Assembly: GCA_047495785.1 (NCBI GenBank)
Contig: JBLDXI010000054.1
Span: 2,542,001-2,606,000 of the forward strand
Source: Lepidodermella squamata
Taxonomy: Eukaryota; Gastrotricha
Direction: 5' to 3'
Length of the DNA: 64,000 bases
Shown piece by piece: positions 37,382 to 50,608 of this stretch. How positions within the stretch are numbered: the first letter of the stretch is position 1; the number at the start of each line of letters is the position of its first letter. The notes under the pieces were generated by a model, which did not search any database, had not been told where the DNA came from, and worked only from the letters and a program-made list of their open reading frames with translations. Both the position numbers and the translations under genes were made by a program.

Positions 37382-39887
37382 TTACCCACGAGGAGTTGAG
37401 CCGTTTAATAATCGGTCTCGTAAGTCAGAGACAAGAGGTGAGTGAGTCTCTGACAAGTGGTAAATGTAAGGTATTGAACGGTAATGTTCCGATACTAAAG
37501 CCCGAAAAATCTCTGATGACTTGGGAAATAACGCCAACATACACCTTTTTTCCTTTGCAATTTCATTATTTTTATTAAAGAAACACGCGTTTATTTTTTC
37601 ATGATCATCAGCGTATTCATTCAATTCATTTTCTTACTTTTTTCTACCGAAGAATTTACTCGATCTTCGAAGGTTCGCTGTATGCGAATACGAAACCCGA
37701 ATGGGATGAATTATATATCAAATTGAAGCTAGATATATAATCTATCCAAATATGCGATCAGATTGACAAAATTATTATGTGTTTCGCAGAAACTAAGGAG
37801 TAAGTAGAATTAACTGCAAAGATGTTATCCTTGGGTAGTTTTTAGATTTTATAGGTATAAGGCCCCTCCCTCCTCCCCAAAAATGATTAGAACAATCAGG
37901 CGAAGGTGATATCTCGAGTAGAAGCGATAGAAACTCAACAAATTTGGCTTTAGTAGCATTTTGGGCAATAGCTTACGCGGGTGCTGAGGTAGTTTTCACA
38001 AATATTGCTTTGGTTTCATCATGAAATGATTAAATTAGCGAAGACTAAGTAATAGAATAGTTCCTTAGTAGTTATCTGTTGAAAAATAAACATCATTGTA
38101 GGTAAAATCAGAAGAAACTTTCCGATCAACCAGTTGGCTAAAACGTTGAATACATTCAAGAGCAAAATGGCATCGAGTATTCTAATTTGACAGCTAGATA
38201 GATCGAATCTCTAGCTTCAATTTGATATATAATTCATCCCATTCAGGTTTCGTATTCGCATACAGCGAACCTTCGAAGATCGAGTAAATTCTTCGGTAGA
38301 AAAAAGTAAGAAAATGAATTGAATGAATACGCTGATGATCATGAAAAAATAAACGCGTTTTTCTTTAATAAAAATAATGAAATTGCAAAGGAAAAAAGGT
38401 GTAGCGTAGACCTTCGACAAATGATCATCGGCACCGGGATTGGCGCGGGCCAGTTTGAGAAGAGCTATCTCGTACCGCATTCGCAAACTCATAACGGCAT
38501 CTCTATCTTTCAGTTCCAAGCCATCTGGAAAATTCAAGATCAATAACCAATAATATAAAATTGATGAATCCGAACCTGAATTAAGGCAGCAAAGTGCGCA
38601 GAATATCGCAAACTCTTCGATTCGGGTGATTGTTGTTACCATCAAATTGCCGGCTTCAACTAGCAACCGTCTGTTTTCCGCAAACAGCTTGCGCATACGC
38701 TCGGCGACCGTCAGTCCGTCATCGCCTCGTTCAATTGATTCACATCTCCCTCCGATTAAGTTCTCGAAAATTTCTTGGGATTGCTCGTCTGCGATCGAGA
38801 ATACGACCGCTTTCTGCTCTTGTACGTTGAATGCAAGTGAATTTTGAGCAATAGCAACAGGGAAGAAGGCCTCGGCGAATAGAAGAGTTCTGTCATGCAA
38901 ATCAATCTGGTAGATACCGGGCAGGGAGAGGAAGAAATTGCTGATGTAAGTCATGTAATCTTCAAACGACTTTAATCGGACTAGGAACACTTCTTCGACA
39001 GTCGCGTCTAGAGTAAATATAATCTTAATATCACTTATCGGAGCTAGATGAGCTGCTGATGCGACGAGACGAGAGATGAGGAGATTGTAATCTTCTGGGA
39101 ATTCGACGTTTTTGCACGAATCCGTTGACGTTTGAGAATCTGAATTTTGGATTGACGGAGTTAGGACGGCATTCTTATCAGTGTTTTTTCTTGAGCGTGC
39201 GACAGCAGTTCTCAATAGCTTTCCATGAGTTGCCATGTTTTGAATCGCTGCCTTGAGGTCGACTCGGTTCACCTGATTCTTATCGAGAGTCATGCCTGCA
39301 TCAATGCACCGTTGTAGACGACACTTGCGACAACTTGAGGTGTGTGGGCAAAGTTCGGTATTGCCAGCTCGAGATTTGCAAATGTATTCCAGCTTAAAGG
39401 TACCTCTCATCGACCTTCGGAAGAAGATCTTGCAGCTGTAGCATGCCACTACACCATAATGAACACCGGAGCCTATAAAATGATATTGAGGAATACTTCA
39501 TCAAGGACTTGAAGTAAAAATCTCACTTGAAGAGCCACAGATTACGCACGGAATCTTTGAAGCATCCCCGCAACGACCATGAAGCACTGGCTTTCGAGAG
39601 GAAGCGCCTGAAGAATCCTGCCGCGGGTTTCTTCCTCGAACTGTTTCTTTGCACAGCTGCAGTCGACAGTAACGGCAGCCAAGGATGTGTTCTGATCCAA
39701 TTCCAAGGCCGTAATTAGCGCAAATATCAATAGTAGCATTTTTGTAACGGCTTAGGAATCTTTGACACGCTTCGCAGAGCAGAGAGCTATTGACAGCTGC
39801 CAGCTGCTTAGCCGTCGGTTTTTTGCTCAGGGTTACTGGTGATCGATTGCAGACTTTGCATGGTGCATCGAGTTTGAATAGTGGCAT
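37382..39887 (-). pseudogene. NR-6: 2DBD nuclear receptor split by a TIR element
   Basis: Exons 39887-39527, 39472-38576 and 38524 onward follow the array plan. DBD1 has CKVC, CEACQRFLSRYKN, ICANY and SEHILGCRYC; DBD2 has CVICGSSS|SGVHYGVVACYSCKIFFRRS, an unusual P-box (CYSCKI). The LBD reads normally through SKVYA, then runs into an inverted-repeat element at 37540-38403. The missing last LBD segment resumes beyond it (MLALFPKSSEIFR ... SPLVSDLRDRL, stop at 37382). Removing the element plus one TA restores the frame exactly, giving 512 residues with the conserved YAML junction. As it stands, translation would continue into the element for about 62 residues and stop at 38217. Probably a recent pseudogene, or a receptor with a replaced C-terminus. 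Confidence 0.8.
37540..38403. mobile_element. MITE-like element with 194-bp inverted repeats
   Basis: Arms 37540-37733 and 38210-38403 are inverted copies with only about two mismatches. The 476-bp centre has no coding capacity. The outer ends read TACACC...GGTGTA, so the element begins CACC and is flanked by TA on both sides, as expected for a Tc1/mariner-type target duplication. It sits inside the LBD coding sequence of NR-6. High arm identity points to recent insertion. Confidence 0.85.
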
Positions 39888-40022
39888 TCTTATAAGTTTT
39901 CTAATAAACAGATAAAGACAGGAATAATCGAATTCAGGTTACCGGAACAGATTCATTTATCAGCGTTACATTGGCAATATTATTGCTATCTTCAGATTTA
40001 CACAGATTCAAAAAAAGATTCA

Positions 40023-41871
40023 TCACACACTGCTGGCAAACTGTTTTTTGAAGTCAAGCACGAGTGGGGAGTGATAAGCGGCTATTTCATGCATTACCGG
40101 CGTGATTGGCGAGTGATCAGTGAACTTAGCTCGGAATATAGTTGTTGCTGTCGGGTAATAATCTAACATAGCGTATATTTGCGACAAGCGACTGTCCGCA
40201 TTAGGTTTGCCCCGAACAATCCTGATCAGAGCCGTTTCGTACCGCATACGCAGATCGAGTACTACGCTTGGCTGTTTCAAGCCTGTCACATCTGTCAGCA
40301 GGAATTCGAATGAAATGAAAGAAAATTCATAAATTTATACCTGATTTGAGGCAAAGCAATGCGCAAAATAGGGCGAATTCGTCAATTTTCGATAAGCTCG
40401 TTGCCATCATGTTACCAGCTTTTAGGAAAAGCGCTTGTAGCTCCTGATGCTGCCGGCATACAAGACTCCTCTCGGGGTCATAACCTCCGCTCTCGTCAAA
40501 GTTAGCAGATGCTATCAGTTTTCTCATAAGTTCTATCGATTCACCGGGAGCTAACGACATGTAATTCATGTGCTGTGTCTCAACGTCGAATTCAAGTGAA
40601 AGCTGGGCGACTAAAACTGGGAAGACGCCCTGCGTGAAGAGAACCATTTTATCATCGAACTGAATTTCGTAGATTCCAGGCAGTGAGAGAAAAAATTCGC
40701 TCACGCATTTGAGATAAACCTCAAATGATGCCAGACGAAACCTGATCGCCTCATGGAGAGTTGTTTCCTCCGTAATGGTTATACGGACATCGCTAATAGG
40801 AGCCAGATACGCCGCTGATTTGACGACTTGTACTAACAAGCTTTCTATCTCGCTTGGAAACTCCACCAAAGGAAGAGATGTAGATGAAGCTAATGATGCA
40901 GAGCTGATTCCTTGATCAATCGAGACGTTACTAACACTAATTTGGAGATTCGAGTGGTTAGAAACTTCGAGAGATTCATTTTTCGGCGGTTCATCCGTCG
41001 GCTCTCTGTCTCTACGGCGAGTCACCGTATTAAGCAGCTTGCCATCATTGGCAGCTTTACGGATAGCTAATTTGATCTCAATTTGTTTATTGAGAGTTGC
41101 GCCACGAGGAGCGACGTCGCCTAAAGTCATTCCAGCTTCGCGACATCGCTGTAACCGACACTTCCGGCAATTCGATTTGGCAGGGCACAGCTCGCCTTTG
41201 CCTGATAGCCCTTTACAAAGGTACTCCAGTTTGAAGTTATGACGAACAGTTCGGCGAAAGAATATCTTGCATCCATCACAAGAAACGACACCATAATGAA
41301 CCCCCGAGCCTGCAATTTGATAATATATCATGTAAATCACGCGGATTGTGATATTATGGTTTTGCAATTTTCATGTTATCATAGCTAATACAACGGTAGG
41401 CCATAAAAAGACCGGCATCTGTCAGGTGAGCAAAATGGGGCCTCGGAAAAAAGCAGTATTGGGACACATTAGACCACATGCACCTATTTTTGATGGGCTC
41501 CGAGTGTTTAAATTCATAAACTTACTGGAGCATTCGCAAATGGTACATGGAACTTTAGAAAAGTCGATTCGACCGTCTCCACTGTTTTCCTCGGTATCAA
41601 TGATTTTCCTCTGATCAATAACAGCCTGGCAGTGTTGAAATCGGCAATAACGGCAAGAATTTGTATGTTCAACTTCAGGGCTCCGATCGCTTCGGTAGTG
41701 TTCACAAACATCCATGGCCGCATTTTTATATCGAGTCCAAAATTTGCGGCAAGCTTCGCAGATAATATTGTCTCTAAGAGATTCAAGCTGATCGACAGAT
41801 GGCTTCTTCCGGAATGTGATAGGCGATCTCTTACAAACTTGACATTCGGCGTCAAATATGAATGGGGCCAT
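40023..41871 (-). CDS. NR-7: nuclear receptor with two DBDs
   Basis: Exons 41871-41526, 41309-40341 and 40291-40023 give 527 residues, both joins phase 1. The start is set at MAPFIFD, the form shared by the paralogues, not an ATG 15 bases upstream. DBD1 ligands are C10, C13, C38, C41, C56, C73 and C76, with His69 as candidate replacement for the missing eighth ligand. The inter-domain linker is shorter than in neighbours. DBD2: [28 protein letters not shown] and [18 protein letters not shown] core: [24 protein letters not shown]-terminus SPLVLDFKKQF. Its stop lies only 135 bp from the NR-6 start codon, the tightest gene spacing in the array. Confidence 0.88.
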
Positions 41872-42396
41872 CGTCCAGTATCGCAAGTATTTAATAAAAA
41901 ATATCTAAAAATGGAATGGCATTAGCATCCACTCATACATTATTGTTTATTTATCAAGAAACATGATCGTTTGCATGTGCATTGGCTCCTTTTTGCTCGA
42001 AGAAACAGCAATTAGACTAGATAAATTTGTCCAGAAACAACAAGTTCAGAATGCAGGTAAAACAAAAGACATAATGGCTGGTGCAAAACATAATCGGACA
42101 ATTACTTCATCTTAATGATATCGAGGAGAAAATCCTATAATCTCATTGTGCTACAATTAGACATTTTTCCAATTATACCGCAATTGCTCGAAAAGAAACC
42201 CAGGGTTCAGGGGTCAAACCAATTAAAAAAATAAAAACTTGAATGATTTTCCAGCTGTGAATTTTCTCTTCTTTCTTCTTCCAGATTTGTAGGGTGCGGC
42301 CTTCTGCGGGAAAAAATACGGTAATTCTATCATTTTTTGAATTAAATATTAATTTGCTTTACACATTATTCCCTGCATTATTATAAAGCATTATTA
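41872..42396. other. Intergenic between NR-7 and NR-8
   Basis: This 0.5-kb spacer should hold the NR-7 promoter. The word TCTAAAA (TTTTAGA on the gene strand) lies about 35 bp before the start codon, as in neighbouring genes. Nothing else was seen. Confidence 0.4.
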
Positions 42397-44098
42397 TCAC
42401 ACAGTCTCAACAAACTGTCGTTTGAAGTCTTGCAGAAGAGGGGAATGACATGCTGCTAACTCATTCTTCGGTGGTGAGATTCGGGCGTGATCACGCATCT
42501 TTTCTCGGAAGATAACCGAGGCTGTCGGGTAATACCCGAGCATGGAGTAAATCCGCGACAAACGTCTATCCGCGTTCGGCTTGCTCCGAACAAACCTGAT
42601 CAAAGCAGATTCGTACCGCATCCTGAGATCTAGAATTGCGCTAGGCCGCTTTAAGCCTGCAACATCTGTGAAATGATAAGGGAATCAGACAGCCGGAATA
42701 GAGAAATCCTGAAAAATACCTGATTTAAGGCAAAGCAAAGCGCAAAATAGAGCGAATTCGTTTATTTCCGATATGTTGCTTGCCATCATAGTGCCAGCTT
42801 TAAGCAAGAGCGCTTCCAACTGCTCTTGATGCCGGCGATAAAGATAACTTAACTCAGGGAAATCGCCGTAACTCTCCATTAAGGCAGAAGCTTCTACCAT
42901 TCGTTTAAACAATCCTACTGATTCACCCGGCGCTATCGACATGTAATTCATGCGTTGTGTCGCGGCGTCAAATTCTAGCGATAACTGAGCGAGTACAACC
43001 GGGAAGAAGCCCTGTGTGAATAGAGCCATTTTGTCCTCGAGCGGAATTTCGTTGATACCAGGCAGAGAAAGGAAAAAATCGCTCATGCATTTTAGATAGA
43101 TCTCAGCAGATTCCAAACGTAGCTTGAATACCTCCTGCATTGTCGTGTCCCGCGTGATGTAAATGCGGACGTTGCTGATTGGGGCCAGATATGCCGCCGA
43201 TTTAATGACGTGCGCTAAGAGGTTATCAGTCCCAATACTTGGAAATTGCATAATCTGGATGGGATTCGATGAAACAGGCGAGATTGAGCGAATTCTGTGA
43301 TCTATCGATGATGTGCTACCACTCGTTTGAGGGATCGACTGGTTTGAACCTTCGTGGGAATCGTGTTTCAGCGGTTCCGCAGTCAAGCCTTTATGCCGCC
43401 GATAGGTAACTGTGCTGAGCAACCTACCATCTTTTGCTGCCTTACGGATGGCTAATTTGATCTCGATCTTTTGTTTGAGAGGTGCGCCACGAGGAGCGAC
43501 GTCGCCTAATGTCATTCCAGCATCGCGGCATCGCTGTAACCGACACTTCCGGCAGTTAGATTCGGCAGGGCACATCTCGTCTTTGCCTGATAGCATTCTG
43601 CAGAGGTACTCCAGCTTGAACTTATGGCGAACAGATCGTCGAAAAAATATCTTGCAGCCATCACAAGAAATGACGCCGTAATGAACGCCCGAGCCTGAAA
43701 TTTGATATTAATTGCTTTCATTTTCGGATCAGACTTCTTAACTTACTAGAGCAGCCGCATATATTACAAGGAACTTTGGAAAAATCTGTTCGGCCATCGA
43801 GGTTCTGTTCGGGATCCGCGAGGGCGTTGAACTTTCTCTGATCAATAACAGCCTGGCAGTTTTGCAGACGACAATAACGGCAAGAATTTGTATGCTCGAC
43901 TTCAGGTGTCCTGTCGCTTTGGTACAGTAGACAAACATCCAGGGATGCATTTTTATAACGGGTCCAAAATTTGCGGCAAGCTTCGCAGATTAGATTGTCC
44001 CTCAGAGATTCAAGTTGATCGATAGGTGGCGTCTTCCGGAATGTAATAGGTGACCTTTTGCAAACTTGACACTCGGCGTCGAATGTGAATGGAGCCAT
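42397..44098 (-). CDS. NR-8: nuclear receptor with two DBDs
   Basis: Exons 44098-43747, 43694-42720 and 42665-42397 give 531 residues, both joins phase 1. DBD1: [47 protein letters not shown]2: [28 protein letters not shown], then [42 protein letters not shown]-terminus SPLLQDFKRQF. It is very close to NR-9 in the hinge (QSIPQTSGS) and LBD. The second-exon start is fixed by the acceptor before the conserved GCTCGGGCGTTCATTA. Confidence 0.88.
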
Positions 44099-44366
44099 CG
44101 CAAGTGTTCAATATAAACCTAAAAATGAGCAGCAATACAAATATTATAATAAAAGAGAAAATTAAATTTCATTGTGCTATCATTAGAAATTATTTACAAT
44201 AATAGGTACCATAATTTTTCAAACAGAAACTCAGTCACTGGTAATCAATCGCTCATTCATCATAACAGCCGAGGGTTGAGGGGTCAAGTTGGTTAGAAAA
44301 CATAAAAAACGAGCGATTTTCGAATTTTGATGAGGGTGCGATAAAAATCGTCGCACAAAAGTATCA

Positions 44367-45661
44367 TCACACATTGTTAGCGAACTGTCGCTTAAAGTCT
44401 TGCACTAGTGGCGATTGCAATGCAGCTAATTCATGCTTTAATGGTGAGATTCGGGCTTGGTCACGGAGCTTAGCTCGAAAGACAGCTGTAGCGGTCGGGT
44501 AATACTCGAGCATTGAGTATATTTGCGACAAACGCCCATCCGCATTCGGTTTGCCCCGAACAATCCTGATCAGAGCAGATTCGTATCGCATCCGAAGATC
44601 AAGAATAGTACTAGGATGCTCTAAGCCTGCAACATCTGTAGAAAATAACAGAAAATTAGAATCTGAAAGAAGGAAATGAGCGAAGCTAATACCTTGTTTA
44701 AGGCAAAGCAATGCGCAAAATAGGGCAAATTCGTTTATTTCTGTTATGCTTGTTGCCATCATATTACCAGCTTGTAACAAGAGCGCTTCCAACTGCTCTT
44801 CATGCTGTATATATAGAGAATTCACTTCGAGGTTACCAGCGTCGCTCTCAGTTAGAGCAGCAGTTTGAACCAATCGTTTGTAACATTCTACTGAATCAGG
44901 TGCAATCGACATGTAATTCATGCGCTGCGTCGCAACGTCGAATTCAAGCGATAACTGGGCTATTAGAACCGGAAAAACGCCCTGTGTGAAGAGAACCATT
45001 TTGTCACCGAGCGGAAATTCGTTAATACCAGGCAAGGAGAGAAAAAAATCGCTGATGCTCTTGAGAAATATCTCGGCCGCTTCCATACGTAACTTGAATA
45101 ACTCGTGAATAGTCGTATCCTGCGAGACGTGGATACATACCTTACTGATCGGGGCCAGATATGCCGCGGATTTGATGACGTGGGCTGAGAGACTCTCTAT
45201 TTCGCTTGGAAATTGTATAACTTGGATGGAATTCGACGACACAGGTGAGATGGAGGCTATTTCTTGATCGATCGATATTGAGCTACCACTCGTTTGAGGA
45301 ATCGACTGATTTGAAACTTCGGGAGATTCGTGTTTCAGCGGTTCCGCAGTCAAGTCTTTATGCCTCCGATGGGTAACCGTATTAAGCAGCTTTCCATCAT
45401 TAGCAGCCTTACGGATAGCTAATTTGATCTCCATCTTTTTCGTCAATGGAGCCCAACGTGAAGCGACATCGCCCAAAGTCATTCCAGCATCGCGGCATCG
45501 CTGCAAACGACACTTTCGGCAATTTGATTTGGCTGGGCATAGCTCGCCTTTGCCTGACAGCCCTTTACAGAGGTAATCCAGTTTGAAGTTATGACGAACA
45601 GTTCGTCGAAAAAATATCTTGCATCCATCACAAGAAACGACGCCATAATGAACACCTGAGC
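44367..45661 (-). other. LBD and DBD2 exons of NR-9
   Basis: These are exons 2 and 3 of NR-9 (45661-44693 and 44635-44367). The 57-nt intron between them (44636-44692) is in frame and free of stops, so a reader using open frames alone would fuse it into the protein. Splicing is supported by the GTATTA donor and CTACAG acceptor at the same place as in every paralogue. Confidence 0.6.
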
Positions 45662-46082
45662 CTATTATTTATTCGTTTTTAGATTTATTTTCAGTTCATA
45701 GACTCGATAACTTACTAGAGCAGCCGCAAATGTTACAAGGAACTTTGGAAAATTCGATTCGGCCATTTATGTTGGCTACGTCGCAGTTCTGTTCAGTATC
45801 CACAAGCGTACAGAACTTTCTCTGATCAATAACAGCCTGGCAGTGTTGAAAGCGGCAATAACGGCAAGAAGTTGTATGTTCGACCTCAGGTTGCTTGTCC
45901 CTTTGGTAATGCTGGCAAACATCCATGGTCGCATTTTTATAACGGGTCCAAAATTTGCGGCAAGCTTCGCAGATTATATTGCCTTTAAGAGACTCAATTT
46001 GCTCGTCAGATTGCTTCTTCCGGAATGTAATAGGTGACCTTTTGCAAACTTGACATTCGGCGTCAAATATGAATGGGGACAT
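44367..46082 (-). CDS. NR-9: nuclear receptor with two DBDs
   Basis: Exons 46082-45716, 45661-44693 and 44635-44367 give 534 residues, both joins phase 1. DBD1: [47 protein letters not shown]2: [43 protein letters not shown]. After DBD2 the T-box region reads SRWAPL where the others have PRGAPL or [33 protein letters not shown]-terminus SPLVQDFKRQF. Introns are only 54 and 57 nt long. Confidence 0.88.
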
Positions 46083-46495
46083 CGGTGAGAATCAAAATTC
46101 GGTATAAAAAATCTAAAATGAATTGGCCAAGATCTTAACGTGAAGATCAGAAAGAAGGAACGGAAAAGAAGGTTCGACCGGTTCTATCGATAAAGGCGGC
46201 TTCGAATATACCCTAATTACCATATCGTGAATTTCAAATTAACATGATAAGAATAAGATTGGAAACTTATGTTTTATGTCCAAGGTTAGTGATGAGTCTT
46301 TGCATAATGAGTCAAGTTACTAGGTTAGCATCCCGATATACGATATAGAAACCGATATAGAAACCGCACAAATGAAGATCCACAGTGAAATTATATTTCA
46401 TTCAATATTCATTTGTTAATCCTTTCAGCCATAACTCTTTTGAATTCTATAGTAATTTTGATGTAAATTAACTAAAATTGCCGCAACAAAATTCA
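46083..46495. other. Intergenic between NR-9 and NR-10
   Basis: This 0.4-kb spacer carries a TCTAAAA word about 33 bp before the NR-9 start codon. No other feature was seen. Confidence 0.4.
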
Positions 46496-48202
46496 TCACA
46501 CAATGTTTGCAAACTGTCTTCTGAAGTCAAACACAAGAGGGGAATGCATTGCTGTTAATTCATTCAACATCAGGGTGATTCGGGAGTGATCACGGAGCTT
46601 ATCTCGAAACACAGCTGTTGCTGTCGGGTAATACTCAAGCATTGCGTAAATTCGTGACAAACGTCCATCCGCATTCGGCCTGCTACGAACGACCCTGATG
46701 AGAGCAGTTTCGTAGCGCAGGCGAAGATCAAACACTGCTCTTGGCTGCTTCAAGCCAGCAGCATCTGTAGAAAGTTAGCGGGAACTAGAACGCCTAATGA
46801 GAAAGAAAGTGGATACATACCTTGTTTAAGACAAAGCAGACTGCAAAATAGGGCGAATTCGTCTATCTCTGATATGCTTGTAGCCATCATGTTACCCGCT
46901 TTTAACAAGAGAGCATCTAACTGCTCTTCATGCTGCCGATAGCGAGATTTCCTCTCAGGGGTATCAACGTCGCCATCCATGATAGCAGCAGTTTCAATCA
47001 TTCTTTTGAAGTATTCTTCTGATTCACCAGGGGCAATCGACATGTAATTCGCACATTGTGTTGCCAGGTCGAATTCGAGCGATAACTGGGCAATTACAAC
47101 CGGGAAGAAGCCCTGCGTGAAAAGAACCATTTTGTCCTCTAGGTAGATTTCGTTGAATCCAGGCAGAGAAAGCAGAAAATCGCTGGCACATTTAAGATAG
47201 ATCTCAACCGAATCCATACGTAGCTTGAATGCCTCATGGAGAGTCGTATCCCGCGTAATGTGTATGCGGACTTTACTGATCGGGGCAAGTTGCGCTGCAG
47301 ATTTTCTTAATTGAGCTAAGAAGTCCTCAATCTCGCTTGCAAATGTCATAGTTTGATTAGAATTCGATGAAGCTTGTGATGCAGAGCTTATTCCGTTATC
47401 GATCGATAAGTTGCTACTACTCGTTTGATGAATCGACGGGTCAACAGTCTTCGGCGGTTTCACGGTCCCGCCTTTAGCCCTCCGGCGAGTAAGCGTATTT
47501 AGTAGTTTGCCATCATCAGCAGCTTTACGAATGGCGACTTTAATCTCAATCTTCTTCCTTAATGAAGTGCTACGAGGAGCGACGTCGCCTAATGTCATTC
47601 CAGCCTCGCGGCATCGTTTCAATCGACAATAACGGCAATTTGAGTTGGCAGGGCACAGTGCGTCTTTGCCTGATAGCCTTTTGCAGACGTATGTCAGTTT
47701 GAAGGTTTGACGAACAGTTCGCCGAAAGAATATCTTGCATCCATCGCAAGAAACGACGCCGTAGTGAACGCCCGAGCCTGCAATTTTCATTAATAATTAC
47801 TTACAATTTATGTATTAATTAGACAATAAACTTACTGGAGCATCCACAAATATTACAAGGAATTTTATGAAAGTCGATTCGGCCTTCGATTTCGACTGCT
47901 TCGCTGATCTCGTCCTTCTCCGCGACGTCATTGAAATTTCTCTGCTCAATAACAGCCTGGCAATGTTGAAAGCGGCAATAACGGCAAGAATTGGTATGTT
48001 CGACCTGGGGTTGTCTATCGCTTCGATACTCTTGACAAACATCCATGGTCGCATTTTTATAACGGTTCCAAAATTTGCGGCAAGCTTCGCAGACCATACT
48101 GCTTCTCTGACATTCAAGTTGATGAGCGGATGGCCTCTTTCTTAATATAATAGGTGATCTCTTACAAACTTGACATTCGGCGTCAAATATAAATGGAGCC
48201 AT
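46496..48202 (-). CDS. NR-10: nuclear receptor with two DBDs
   Basis: Exons 48202-47836, 47777-46821 and 46764-46496 give 530 residues, both joins phase 1. DBD1: [47 protein letters not shown]2: [28 protein letters not shown], then CPANSNCRYCRLKRC, where Tyr replaces the usual Lys between the last two paired Cys. [26 protein letters not shown]; the first LBD helix reads LRKSAAQLAPIS where others have [11 protein letters not shown]-terminus SPLVFDFRRQFANIV. It pairs with NR-11 (KLTYVCK after the P-box and PRSTSLRKK in the hinge). Confidence 0.88.
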
Positions 48203-48415
48203 CGATTAGTATCAAAACTTGGTATAAAAAATCTAAAAGTGAATTTCATAAGTGTATCAGCGTGAAGATCAGATAGAAAGAAAATTGGGTAAGACCAAGA
48301 CTATCGATAAAAAGTATTGATGAAAACGGCTTTGAAAACATGCTTAATTTTGTTAAAATGGAATTATTTCTTTCTGCTATAATTCCAACATTAATAATAT
48401 TTATTATATTCAATT

Positions 48416-50170
48416 CTAATGTTCACGAGAATGAACAATGTTTGCAAACTGTCTTTTGAAGTCGAGCACAAGAGGGGTATGTATTGCTGTTAATTCATTC
48501 AACACCGACGAGACCCGGGAGTGATCATGCGAGACTCGGGAGTGATCATGCAGCTTTTCTCGGAAGACAGTTGTAGCTGTCGGGTAATACTCAAGCATAG
48601 CGTAAATTCGCGACAAACGCCCATCGGCATTCGGTTTGGCACGAACGATCCTGATGAGAGCAGTTTCGTACCGCATCCGAAGATCGAACACTGCGCTTGG
48701 CTGCTTTAAGCCAGCGGCATCTTCAGAGAATTCGCGAGAACATAGAATACAAAATGAAAGAAAAACAAACTAAATACCTTGTTTAAGACAAAGCAGACTG
48801 CAAAATAGGGCGAATTCGTCTATCTCTGATATGCTTGTTGCCATCATGTTGCCAGCTTGTAACAAGAGAGCATCTAACTGCTCTTGATGCTGCCGATAAC
48901 GAGATTTCCTCACAGAGGTATCAACATCGCCATCCACGATAGCAGCAGTTTCACACATTCGTTTGAACAATACTTCCGATTCACCAGGTGCAATCGACAT
49001 GTGATTGACACGTTGTGTCGCAACGTCGAATTCCAGCGATAACTGGGCAATTATAAGCGGGAAAAAGCCCTGCGTGAAAATAATCATTTTGTCCTCGAGG
49101 GAAATTTCGTTGATTCCAGGCAGGGAAAGGATAAAATCACTGGCGCATTTAAGATAAGTCTCAAGCGAGTCCATACGTAGCTTGAATGCCTCCTGCTTAG
49201 TCGTATCCCGCGTAATGTATATCCGAACCTTGCTGATCGGGGCAAGATATGCCGCCGATTTGGTGACTTCGAATAAGAGGTTCTCTACGTCGCTTGGAAA
49301 TGTCATCATATGCATATGATTAGCTGAAGATTGTGAGACGGTTGTGACTCCTTGATTAATCGAGACGCTATTTGCACTTGTGTGAGGAATCGAATGACTA
49401 GAAACTTCGGGAGAACCCTGTTTCGGTGGTTCGACAGTCATGCCTCTGGTCCTCCGTCGGGTAACCGAATTCAGCAGCTTGCCATCATTGGCAGCTTTGC
49501 GAATGGCGACCTTGATCTCGTTCTTCTTCCTCAATGAAGTGCTACGAGGTGCAACTTCGCCTAATGTCATTCCAGCATCGCGACATCGCTGTAACCGACA
49601 CTTTCGACAATTTGATTTCGCAGGGCACAGCTTGCCTTTGCCTGATAATCCTTTGCAGACGTATGTCAGTTTGAAGGTTTGACGAACAGTTCGCCGAAAG
49701 AATATCTTACAACCATCACAAGAAACGACACCATAATGAACACCCGTGCCTGCAATATATTTCATATTGGTTCAATTTACGATGAATAGATTCGTGAACT
49801 TACTGGAGCATCCACAGATAGTACAAGGAACTTTGGAGAAGTCGATTCGGCCTTCCGTTTCCGCTGCTTCGCTGTTCCCTTCCGTATCCGCGAGGTCACT
49901 GAACTTTCTCTGGTCAATAATAGCCTGGCAGTGTTGAAAGCGACAATAACGGCAGGAATTGGTATGCTCAACTTCAGGTTGCCGATCGATTCGGTAGTAT
50001 TTACAAACATCCATAGTCGCCTTCTTATAACGGGTCCAGAATTTGCGGCAAGCTTCGCAGATCATATAGTCTCGCAGAGCCTCAAGTTGATCGACAGATG
50101 GCTTTTTCCGGAATATGATAGGTGATCTTTTGCATACTTGACACTCGGCGTTAAAAGTGAATGGTGCCAT
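48416..50170 (-). CDS. NR-11: nuclear receptor with two DBDs
   Basis: Exons 50170-49804, 49749-48778 and 48720-48416 give 547 residues, both joins phase 1. DBD1: [47 protein letters not shown]2: [70 protein letters not shown]. Two local changes set it apart from NR-10. A 21-bp tandem duplication doubles HDHSRVS in the last exon (about 48513-48555), and the reading frame runs five residues past the usual end (ANIV then HSREH). The acceptor of the last exon is GAAG, not the CAG or TAG of most paralogues. Confidence 0.86.
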
Positions 50171-50608
50171 CGATTAGTATCAATTAATTGCTGTAATAAT
50201 CTAAAAGGGAGGCTATCAATGTACAGACTGGAGAGAAATATGCACTGGACAGCCAGGCCAGCCAGGTACCCAGACGGACCTGTCTTCTGACATTTTAGGG
50301 ATGTTTTCTACCTCAGGCGCGCGTTCAGTCTACGCCTATGTGAAATGTGAAACTCTAACATTTTGAAGTCGTAAGCAGGGAACGAAATTGTAATGAAATC
50401 CTGGGCACGCCTAGCTCGCGGTTGGTGATGGCACTATCAACCCCATGGCTCCCGGCTGTTCACGAATTCATTTGCCACCGCTGAATGACTATTTAAAATC
50501 CAATTTCTCAATATCATCATAGAATTCCTTTTCAGTGAATCATTATTAAGCTGGACATATACGACGAGACCTCAACTTGCGCAGATTTATTGGAGAAATA
50601 AGTTCTTA
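50171..50608. other. Intergenic between NR-11 and NR-12
   Basis: This 0.4-kb spacer has an ATCTAAAA word about 30 bp before the NR-11 start codon. It is slightly more GC-rich than other spacers around 50250-50460. No gene was recognised. Confidence 0.4.
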
